From an uncultured bacterium (lineage in GTDB: Bacteria; Auribacterota; Tritonobacteria; UBA1439), in the NCBI GenBank assembly GCA_937858775.1, contig CALLYX010000448.1:1-6103 (forward strand): DNA of 6,103 nt. Reading direction: 5' to 3'. The position numbers and the translations under genes are program-made. Shown piece after piece: positions 1 to 5,664 of this stretch. The notes under the pieces are model-generated. The model did no database searches. It was not told where the DNA came from and worked only from the letters and a program-made list of their open reading frames with translations. How positions within the stretch are numbered: position 1 is the first letter of the stretch; the number at the start of each line of letters is the position of its first letter.

Positions 1-134
1 CCCTACCACAGCGCAGGCCACATTTTCACTTCCTGATTCTCCTATCCCCCTCTATTAAAACCAGTTGGAGTATTCTGCCCCTGAAAAACGGGGAATGTCC
101 TGGAAAGGCGCGCCGCCTGCCGGGCGGGGGCGGC
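1..134. other. Non-coding end of the operon, downstream of recO
   Basis: No convincing gene is complete here. About the first 100 bases are clearly AT-richer than the remainder of the window. On the minus strand, the direction of the operon, the part next to recO holds GC-rich inverted repeats. Further on there is a TTTTAAT patch and then a purine-rich stretch containing several GGAG/AGGA-like motifs, which ends near the left edge. An ATG read leftwards from base 23 hits a stop after six codons. A GTG read leftwards from base 21 stays open to the edge, but for only seven codons. I read this as an intergenic spacer, possibly with the start of another minus-strand gene beyond the edge; the latter is inference. 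Confidence 0.5.
112..134 (-). terminator. Weak candidate terminator hairpin after recO
   Basis: Directly after the recO stop codon, the minus strand can form a perfect 6-bp stem (GCCGCC with GGCGGC) around an 11-nt loop, followed a few bases later by only three T residues (GCGCCTTTCC). A second small stem, CCCC/GGGG, lies further downstream at 78-93. Neither has the long U-tract of a standard intrinsic terminator, and chance GC-rich stems are common at this base composition. The position, at the end of the last operon gene, is the main support. Confidence 0.25.
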
Positions 135-890
135 CTACCCCCCGGCCTGCGAGGCGCCGCGAAGCAGCCTCCCGGTCCGCGGCCGGGACTCGAGATAGAA
201 GACGATGGCCCGCCGGAGCATCTCGGAGGCCTCCGCCGCCTGCTGGGGATTCGGCCTGACGCGGAAGCCGCCCGCGGGCGGCGTCGACCTCAGGCGGCGG
301 AGGAAGGCGGCCGCGCCCGGCGTGACGGCGAAACCGTCGGCATGGCGGGGGGCGCAGCGCCAGCATACCATTCCGCCGGCCGCTGCGGAGAAGACCCTCC
401 TTGCGCCGGTCGAGCCGTGGCAGGAGGCGCAGGCGTCGAGGCGGAGGGCGTAACCGAGAAGGGTGAGGAGACGGGCCTCGAAACATGCCAACAGGAGCGC
501 CGGATCCGCGTCGCCGCACGCCGCGCCGAGGGCGTCCCCCAGAAGGCCGTAGACGCCGGCGGACCGCGCCGCGCGCCCGGTCCCGATCTCCACGAGTTCG
601 GCCATGCGGCAGGCGATGGAGAAACGGGAGAAGTCGCCGCGCAGCGGGGCGAAGGCGTCCAGCACGTCGCACTCGCTCAGGACGTTCAGCCCGCGGCGCG
701 GGCTCTCGTAGTAGGTCAGCGCGCAACGCGTAAAAAGCTCGACCCGGCCGAGGAACGGGCTTTTCCTGCGCCGCGCCCCCTTTGCCAGCAGGGAGATCCT
801 TCCGGCACGGTCGCTGAATGCGGTGAGGATGAGGCTCGACTCCGTGGCCTCGCGCCTATGCAGGATGATGCCGCGGACGGAATGGATCAT
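135..890 (-). CDS. recO: DNA repair protein RecO
   Basis: This 251-residue protein matches RecO in length and layout. In the family, RecO binds DNA and, with RecR, helps load RecA on SSB-coated single strands in RecF-pathway gap repair. The N-terminus (about residues 1-80) has the pattern of the RecO OB-fold, with a start near MIHSVRGIILHRREATESS typical of the family. The helical C-terminal part carries a four-cysteine zinc-binding motif, CASC at 154-157 and CWRC at 176-179, both pairs intact. The ATG at 888-890 is the obvious start, since the homology begins there. No good Shine-Dalgarno is visible in the 14-nt gap after the CBS-protein stop, so translational coupling to the upstream gene is likely. 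It is the last gene of the operon and ends in TAG. recO also closes the equivalent gene cluster of Bacillus-type genomes. Confidence 0.93.
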   Translation of the reverse strand: MIHSVRGIILHRREATESSLILTAFSDRAGRISLLAKGARRRKSPFLGRVELFTRCALTYYESPRRGLNVLSECDVLDAFAPLRGDFSRFSIACRMAELVEIGTGRAARSAGVYGLLGDALGAACGDADPALLLACFEARLLTLLGYALRLDACASCHGSTGARRVFSAAAGGMVCWRCAPRHADGFAVTPGAAAFLRRLRSTPPAGGFRVRPNPQQAAEASEMLRRAIVFYLESRPRTGRLLRGASQAGG

Positions 891-904
891 GGTGGCCGGC
901 GCCG

Positions 905-2158
905 CTATTTACGAACCCCGCGTATCTCGAGCGTGATAAGGCCCCGCTTCGTGGCCTCCATGACCTTGAACGAGTATCCCCCCCACTCCATCACCTCTCC
1001 CTGGGCCGGGACCCTTCCGCAGAAGGCGCAGATGAAGCCGGCGAGCGTGTCGTATTCGGCGCGCTCGGGGACGTCGATTCCGAGCTCCTCGCGGGCGTCG
1101 GCGACGGAGAGGCGCGCGTCGACGCGGTAGACGCCGTCCGCGAGCTTCTCGTAATGCTTCTCCTCGCGCGAGTCGTGCTCGTCCTTGATCTCCCCGACGA
1201 TCGATTCCAGGATATTCTCGATCGTCACGATCCCGGTGGTGACCCCGTACTCGTCCACCACGATCGCCATGTGCGCCTGGCGCTTCCGCATCTCGGCGAG
1301 GAGGGCGCGGGCGGTCGTTGCCTCCGGGACAAAGAAGGGCTCGCGCGCCAACGGGCCGACCTTCGCCTCGGCTGCGCCGGCCTCCCCCATCCGGGCGAGC
1401 AGGTCCTTGGCGAGGAGGACCCCCACGATATTGCCCGGGCTCTCGCGGTAGATCGGGATGCGGGAGAGGTGCTCGGCCCTCACCAGCTCGATCGCCCTCC
1501 CCCCCGTCTCCTGCTCGGAGAGGCACCGCATCGCCACCCGCGGGGTCATGATCTCGCTCGCCACGATCTCCGGGAACGAAAAGATGCGCCTCACCCACTT
1601 CTTCTCCTCCTCGGAGAGCATCCCCGCACGCTCGACCCCGCCCATGCACTGTTCGAGCTCGCTCCGCAGCGGGAGCGGCTTGAAATGGAGCGGCGGGCGC
1701 TTTAGAAGCCTGAGCGCCATGTTGAGGCCCCCGTGGCAAACCACCGTGATCGGGGCGAGGAAGATGCCTATGATCCTTATGAGGGGGAGGAGGCTCAGGC
1801 CTATCTTCTCCCCGGCGGTCTGCGCCCAGGCCGCGGGTATCAGGCTCCCCGGGAAGGCGATCAGCACCCCGGAGACGAAAAGGGCGATGAAGAAGACGTA
1901 CGGGGGCAGCGGCCGGTCCCCCAGGAGCGCGGCGAGAAGGAGGGCGAGCGCCACGCAGGATATGCGGCTGAGGACGCGGAACGACCAGGTGATCTGCTGG
2001 GAGTGCGTTATCCAGTACTCCACGCCCGCGGCGTTCCGCCCCCCCCCTCCCCTGAGCTTCCATAGGCGCTCGAGCGGGATCGCCTGGAGCGCGGCGCTCC
2101 CGAGGGTGCAGAAGAAGATGACCGAGACCAGGATTAGCACCGCGAGCCAGATCAGCAT
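905..2158 (-). CDS. Membrane CBS-domain protein, CNNM/DUF21 plus CorC_HlyC type
   Basis: This 417-residue protein has the three-part layout of the CorC/HlyC (CNNM-like) family. The N-terminal membrane domain has hydrophobic spans near 1-24, 62-80, 86-110 and 120-142. A CBS-domain pair at about 200-322 contains MTPRVAM (204-210), SRIPIY (232-237) and VDEYGVTTGIVTIENILESI (301-320). A C-terminal CorC_HlyC domain spans about 335-413. Members are linked to Mg2+/Co2+ export or its regulation, and CBS pairs bind adenine nucleotides. The membrane domain is divergent: the usual GSETA motif reads LGSAA, the Asn residues expected in the second span are absent, and the IPK motif reads IPA. Ion transport by this copy is therefore uncertain. 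A 9-G run encodes Gly37-40. The ATG is preceded by GGGGG about 8 nt upstream, 16 nt after the previous stop. Its position after ybeY recalls ybeY-ybeX of Proteobacteria, although YbeX lacks the membrane domain. Confidence 0.88.
   Translation of the reverse strand: MLIWLAVLILVSVIFFCTLGSAALQAIPLERLWKLRGGGGRNAAGVEYWITHSQQITWSFRVLSRISCVALALLLAALLGDRPLPPYVFFIALFVSGVLIAFPGSLIPAAWAQTAGEKIGLSLLPLIRIIGIFLAPITVVCHGGLNMALRLLKRPPLHFKPLPLRSELEQCMGGVERAGMLSEEEKKWVRRIFSFPEIVASEIMTPRVAMRCLSEQETGGRAIELVRAEHLSRIPIYRESPGNIVGVLLAKDLLARMGEAGAAEAKVGPLAREPFFVPEATTARALLAEMRKRQAHMAIVVDEYGVTTGIVTIENILESIVGEIKDEHDSREEKHYEKLADGVYRVDARLSVADAREELGIDVPERAEYDTLAGFICAFCGRVPAQGEVMEWGGYSFKVMEATKRGLITLEIRGVRK
2039..2047 (-). 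repeat. Nine-G homopolymer tract inside the CBS-protein gene
   Basis: Nine consecutive C on the plus strand read as nine G in the coding strand. Together with a flanking GGGGA they encode a four-glycine stretch (residues 37-40) just after the first membrane span. Runs of this length are prone to slippage in replication and to sequencing error. Gain or loss of one base would frameshift the gene near its start. The frame is intact here. Confidence 0.8.
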
Positions 2159-2174
2159 TGGGCCATACCCCCGG

Positions 2175-2882
2175 TCAGAACCAAAGGTACAACTGGTACA
2201 ACAGGAGCGTCAGTAGAACGCCGAGCAGCGCCCCCATGACCGCCTCCGTTATCGTGTGTATGCCGGCGGCCACCCTGCACTGCAGCACCATGGCGGCGAG
2301 GAAATACGCCAGCGACAGTATGAGGAACGACGACGGGACCAACAGCATGACAACGGTCGCGGCGGCGAAAGCCGCCGCGCTGTGCACGCTCGGCATCCCC
2401 CCCCGCAACGGGGTGCCGCTGCGGAACGCGATCTTCACCCCGACCGCCGACATCATGACGAACATGATCGCCAGGAAGACGGCATGCAGCGGAAGGCGGC
2501 GCACCGAGTCGGCCGCCGCCATGATCGGCCCCTCCATGGTGCGGGCGAAGACCAGATAGCCGATGATCGCCGCGTTGATGGCGGCGAGAAGGGCGGCCCC
2601 CGCCCCGATATCCTTGACCAGGCGCGCCAGGGGATGGTACGTCTCCCTTATCAGGTCGATGGTGAGCTCCGCCGCCGTGTTCATCATCTCGGCGAAGAGC
2701 ATTATGAAGATCGCCATGCAGATGAACAGGAAATCGACGCGGGATATGTCGAGTATGATCGCCAGCACCAGCACCAGCGCCGCCGCCGCGAAATGGATGC
2801 GCATGTTGCGCTGAGTCTTGAGGACGTAGATGATCCCCTCGATGGCGCAGTTGAAGCTGTCTATCAGACGGTGACGTTCCAT
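2175..2882 (-). CDS. dgkA: DgkA-type lipid kinase fused to a PAP2-like phosphatase
   Basis: This is a 235-residue membrane protein with two domains. Residues 1-115 are a DgkA-family diacylglycerol/undecaprenol kinase: it has the NMRIH motif (26-30), three membrane spans, and the catalytic helix AEMMNTAAELTID (64-76), in which E65, N68, E72 and D76 match the conserved Glu/Asn/Glu/Asp of DgkA, followed by K90-D91. Residues about 130-235 resemble a PAP2 phosphatase: K150, R154 and P158 as a loose motif 1, RGGMPSVHS (160-168) as motif 2, and R203 with H209 and E213 as motif 3, with hydrophobic spans around them. Several residues differ from canonical PSGH and HxxxD. Known members phosphorylate undecaprenol or diacylglycerol (kinase) and dephosphorylate lipid (pyro)phosphates (PAP2); the fusion suggests a role in undecaprenyl phosphate recycling, which is inference. 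The ATG at 2880-2882 aligns with DgkA starts, follows GGAAGGGG, and overlaps the end of ybeY by 19 nt. The stop is TGA. Confidence 0.9.
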   Translation of the reverse strand: MERHRLIDSFNCAIEGIIYVLKTQRNMRIHFAAAALVLVLAIILDISRVDFLFICMAIFIMLFAEMMNTAAELTIDLIRETYHPLARLVKDIGAGAALLAAINAAIIGYLVFARTMEGPIMAAADSVRRLPLHAVFLAIMFVMMSAVGVKIAFRSGTPLRGGMPSVHSAAAFAAATVVMLLVPSSFLILSLAYFLAAMVLQCRVAAGIHTITEAVMGALLGVLLTLLLYQLYLWF

Positions 2883-3319
2883 AGCCCCTTCCGAACGATC
2901 TCCCCCACGAGCAGCCGTTGCCGCCGCTCCATCCTCGCCCGGTCCCCCGGCGACCCGTCGTCGTGGCCGCAAAGGTGGAGGATGCCGTGGACCAGGTAGA
3001 GGAGCAGCTCGGCGCCCGCGGCGACGCCCATGGCGCGCGCCCGCGCCCGCGCCCGGGCCGCGGAGACCGCCACGTCCCCCAGCAGCCGGGCCCGCCCGCC
3101 CGCGCCCCTGTCCGCCATCGGGAAGGCGAGGACGTCGGTTCCCCTGTCCACGCCGCGGTACCTGAGGTTGAGCGCCCGCATGGCCCTCTCCCCGGCGATG
3201 AGGACCCCCAACTCCGTCCCCGGCCGGCATCCCTCGCGCCGCATGACGTGGGCCGCCGCCCGGCTGACCGCCGCCGCGTCAATCGCCGGCCGAACCGTGC
3301 TCCTGACGAGGACCCTCAT
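2864..3319 (-). CDS. ybeY: YbeY endoribonuclease / rRNA maturation factor
   Basis: This is a 151-residue YbeY (UPF0054), the normal size. Family members are zinc-dependent single-strand endoribonucleases acting in 16S rRNA 3'-end maturation and ribosome quality control. The conserved block N51..YR..D..TDVLAFP (to residue 67) and LGDVAVS (80-86) are present. The metal motif starts HGILHLCG (111-118) and gives ligands H111 and H115. The usual third His (GYDH) is replaced: the sequence reads GHDD, with D121 at the ligand position and H119 two residues earlier. Residues 88-96 are an Ala-Arg alternation. I chose the ATG at 3317-3319 because AGGAGG lies 9 nt upstream; an in-frame ATG at 3326-3328 would add three residues but abuts the Shine-Dalgarno. 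The start lies inside the pgpH 3' end (about 41 nt overlap) and the stop lies inside the next gene, so coupled translation is likely. Neighbouring phoH is its usual partner. Confidence 0.93.
   Translation of the reverse strand: MRVLVRSTVRPAIDAAAVSRAAAHVMRREGCRPGTELGVLIAGERAMRALNLRYRGVDRGTDVLAFPMADRGAGGRARLLGDVAVSAARARARARAMGVAAGAELLLYLVHGILHLCGHDDGSPGDRARMERRQRLLVGEIVRKGLWNVTV
3037..3054 (-). repeat. Hexanucleotide tandem repeat inside ybeY
   Basis: Three exact copies of gcgccc (plus strand), flanked by near-copies and by alternating GC, encode an Ala-Arg alternation of about nine residues in the helix that precedes the YbeY metal motif. It could expand or contract without breaking the reading frame. 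It may only reflect extreme GC codon use. Confidence 0.6.
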
Positions 3320-5582
3320 CCTCCTCATCCTCCTGTCCCGGGTATTTCACGCGCGTGTGGAACGTGCTCGTCAGCACATGCTCGAACTGCTGGATTATGA
3401 GCCGGACGTCGTTGAATGTGAGATCGCAATCGTCGAGCTGCCCGTCCGAGATCCGCCGGTAGACGATCTCCCGCACGAGATTGCCCATGCGCGCGGGGGT
3501 CGGCCGGCTGAGGCTCCGCGAGGCCGCCTCGACGGCGTCGGCGAGGAGGATGATCGCGGTCTCCTTGCAGGAGGGCTTCGGCCCCGGGTAGCGGAAATCC
3601 TCCTGGTCCACATCCCCCCCGTCCTCCCGCGACTCCTCCGCCCGCCGGTAGAAGAAATAGACGAGCCCGGTGCCGTGGTGCTCCTGGATCATGCGGACGA
3701 TGACCGGGCTGAGCTTCCACGTGAGGGCGATGTCTATGCCGTCCTTGACGTGGGAGAGGATGATCAGCTTGCTCATGCTCGGGTTCAGCTCGTCGTGCTT
3801 GCTCTTTCCGTACGGGGCGTTCTCGACGAAATACTCCGGCTTCCGTATCTTGCCGATGTCGTGGAAATACGCCCCCACGCGCACCTGGAGGGGGTTTGCG
3901 CCCACCGCCTCCGCCGCTGCCTCGGCGAGCGTCCCGACCATGAGGCTGTGGTGGTAGGTGCCGGGCGCCTCAATGAACATCCGCCTGAGGAGCGGATGGT
4001 TGAGGTCGGAGAGCTCGAGGAGGCGGAAGTCGCTCACCAGGTTGAAGGCGTACTCGAGAAGGGGGAGGACGCTCGCCGCCAGGAACGCGGACGTCATTCC
4101 GGAGATCAGCCCGCCCAGCGCGCGGAACGCAACCATAGAGGAGAGGATATTGACGTCGGCTATGACATCGAGGGCGCTTATGGTGATGATGTTCCCGAGG
4201 GCGATTGTGGCCCCCGCCCTGACGAGGCCGCTCCTGCGCCGCACCCCGATGGAGGAGTAGACGGCGAGAATCCCGCCGACCGTGCTGACGAGGGCGTAGT
4301 TGAGGCTGAACCCCTTGAGGATGCCGACCAGGATCGCCAACAGCACCACGAAGAAAAGGGCGAGGGTGTGGCTGAGGAGGATCGTCAGCAATATCCCGGC
4401 CGCCGGCACTGAGACCACCGCGAAGTAGTAGAAGATATTGTTCCACGACGACTGGATGGCGCCGAAGGGGATCATGGAGATGCCGCGGGAGGCGAGAAGC
4501 GTCCCGAGTCCTACGAGCTCCAGCAGGAGGAGCAGGGAGTTGCTCCCGTATATCGCCGGGTGGTAGTTGCTCAGGTAGCGCCGCGACAGTATGAGCAGCA
4601 TCACGACGAGGAGTGCCAGGCCGAGGATGTCGTAGAGGCGCTGCTGCATCTTGACGGGGAACGGCTCCGCCAGCGCCCGCTGCGCGCAGTAGGCGACGTA
4701 GCGGTCCATCTGCCCCGGCGTGACCTCCTCCCCCCTGCCGATCAGCTTGGCGCCGGCCAGGACCCTGCTCACCGCCGGCCGGATCATCCCCGCCGCCCGG
4801 TTGCGCACCCCCTGCGTCAGGCCCTCGTCGTAGCTGATGCTGCGGTCGCAGCATTCCCCGAGCAGGCTGACGACCGCTTCACGGCTGCGGCGGGCGCGGG
4901 GGAACTCGATCGCCGCCCAGCGTTCCGCCTCGGCGCGCGCCGCGGCGAGAAGGGCCGCGCGGTGGCGTTCCCTCCCCCCGGCGGCGGCGTCGGGGGAGGC
5001 GAGGGGCTCCGCGGCGCGCAGGACCGACGAGCCCTCGCCGCCGAGGGAGAGCAGGATCTCCTTGATCTTCTCCGCGATCCGGTCGGGGTCCGGCGAACGG
5101 GCTATGACCTCCACCTCTCGGGCGTCGAAGACGGCGTGCGGCGACTCGGCCGGGGCCTTCGTCCCGTCCTGCGCCTTTCCTCCGGCCGAGCGCGCCGCCA
5201 CGGCCTCCCTGATCGACGCGGCGAGCCCCGCAGAGCATTCCCTGAGCTTTTCCTCCGAGAAGCTGTAATGCGGCAGCACCTTCTGGGCCGCCTCGCGCTT
5301 CAACCGCTCGGTTTCCTCCCTGTTCTCGTACGAAAAGCCGGCCTCGGCGAAGACATCCTTCGGGGCCGGCTGCCCGACGAAGAGATCGATCGTCTCCCGG
5401 GACGGCGTCTGCCCCATGACGATGATCCAGACGCACCCGGCGCAACTCGTGACGGCGATCAGGGCCTTGGCGAGGCGTCCCCTCTCCATGGCGGAGCGCA
5501 GCGGGCCGGGGGCGAGCCTCCTGCGCTGTTTCCCGCCCGCCATCCCCCGCATTCGCATCCGGTACCGCGCCCAGAAGCTCAC
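3279..5582 (-). CDS. pgpH: PgpH/YqfF-family 7TM HD-domain phosphohydrolase
   Basis: From the GTG at 5580-5582 this is a 767-residue protein with the family architecture: a basic N-terminus, one membrane span at about 37-57, an external 7TMR-HDED-type domain of about 250 residues, some seven spans between about 315 and 515, and a cytoplasmic HD domain at about 525-705. The HD domain is intact: GTYHH (541-545), FHDIGK (573-578, H574/D575), H611 in SHVKDG, EHHGT (634-638) and LADAVEAA (680-687, D682). Listeria PgpH of this family hydrolyses cyclic di-AMP; the same substrate is likely but not shown here. An acidic tail (EDEEDE) ends the protein and overlaps ybeY. The start is uncertain. The GTG follows a GGAGGGGGA ribosome-binding-like stretch; a TTG at 5627 would add 15 residues encoded by the G-rich leader; ATGs at 5558, 5552, 5543 and 5489 lack a properly spaced Shine-Dalgarno. 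Confidence 0.94.
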   Translation of the reverse strand: MSFWARYRMRMRGMAGGKQRRRLAPGPLRSAMERGRLAKALIAVTSCAGCVWIIVMGQTPSRETIDLFVGQPAPKDVFAEAGFSYENREETERLKREAAQKVLPHYSFSEEKLRECSAGLAASIREAVAARSAGGKAQDGTKAPAESPHAVFDAREVEVIARSPDPDRIAEKIKEILLSLGGEGSSVLRAAEPLASPDAAAGGRERHRAALLAAARAEAERWAAIEFPRARRSREAVVSLLGECCDRSISYDEGLTQGVRNRAAGMIRPAVSRVLAGAKLIGRGEEVTPGQMDRYVAYCAQRALAEPFPVKMQQRLYDILGLALLVVMLLILSRRYLSNYHPAIYGSNSLLLLLELVGLGTLLASRGISMIPFGAIQSSWNNIFYYFAVVSVPAAGILLTILLSHTLALFFVVLLAILVGILKGFSLNYALVSTVGGILAVYSSIGVRRRSGLVRAGATIALGNIITISALDVIADVNILSSMVAFRALGGLISGMTSAFLAASVLPLLEYAFNLVSDFRLLELSDLNHPLLRRMFIEAPGTYHHSLMVGTLAEAAAEAVGANPLQVRVGAYFHDIGKIRKPEYFVENAPYGKSKHDELNPSMSKLIILSHVKDGIDIALTWKLSPVIVRMIQEHHGTGLVYFFYRRAEESREDGGDVDQEDFRYPGPKPSCKETAIILLADAVEAASRSLSRPTPARMGNLVREIVYRRISDGQLDDCDLTFNDVRLIIQQFEHVLTSTFHTRVKYPGQEDEEDEGPRQEHGSAGD
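3320..3334 (-). promoter_or_regulatory. Double Shine-Dalgarno that sets the ybeY start
   Basis: Two AGGAGG hexamers occur in tandem on the minus strand, at 3329-3334 and 3320-3325, separated by an ATG. The upstream copy sits 9 nt before the ATG at 3319 and directly against the ATG at 3328, so it favours the start at 3319. The same bases encode the acidic C-terminal tail of the PgpH protein in another frame. Confidence 0.65.
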
Positions 5583-5607
5583 TCCCCCTCCCCCCCGCCC
5601 CTTCCCC
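5583..5607 (-). promoter_or_regulatory. G-rich leader with ribosome-binding-like and G-quadruplex potential
   Basis: The minus strand just before the proposed pgpH GTG reads as four G-runs (4, 4, 7 and 5 G) separated by AA, C and A, followed by A and the GTG. The last runs contain GGAGG at about 4 nt from the GTG and can act as a Shine-Dalgarno. The four closely spaced G-tracts also meet the simple pattern for a G-quadruplex in DNA or mRNA. Whether it folds, or controls translation, is inference. Confidence 0.45.
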
Positions 5608-5617
5608 TGCAGGGAAG
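5601..5617 (-). repeat. Perfect inverted repeat in the phoH-pgpH gap
   Basis: CTTCCC at 5601-5606 and GGGAAG at 5612-5617 form a 6-bp perfect stem with a 5-nt loop. One arm shares bases with the first two G-tracts of the adjacent G-rich leader, so the two structures could not form together in one RNA. There is no T-run, so it is not an obvious terminator. Confidence 0.5.
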
Positions 5618-5664
5618 CGGCGGCCAACCGGCCCCGGGCGGAACGGCCCGAGCGTGCGCGCCGC

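Noticed and set aside
78..93. CCCC/GGGG stem as the recO terminator
   Set aside because: Only 4 bp of stem with an 8-nt loop, and no T-tract follows it on the minus strand.
909..2063. Long minus-strand open frame overlapping the CBS-protein gene in another frame
   Set aside because: The Arg/Pro/Gly-rich translation is an out-of-frame shadow; the true frame has membrane spans, CBS and CorC_HlyC motifs.
2152..3282. Minus-strand open frame across ybeY and the dgkA fusion
   Set aside because: It is out of frame with both genes and shows no motif; the real frames carry intact catalytic residues.
3030..4412. 460-codon open frame on the plus strand opposite ybeY and pgpH
   Set aside because: It lies antisense to two well-recognised genes, has a low-complexity composition rich in Arg, Glu, Asp and Pro, and shows no family motif. 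Long antisense open frames are expected at this GC content.
5583..5627. TTG start at 5625-5627 for the pgpH gene
   Set aside because: It has no Shine-Dalgarno and would translate the G-rich leader into a low-complexity MAAASLQGKGRGGGG extension. The GTG at 5582 has a better upstream sequence. It is not excluded.
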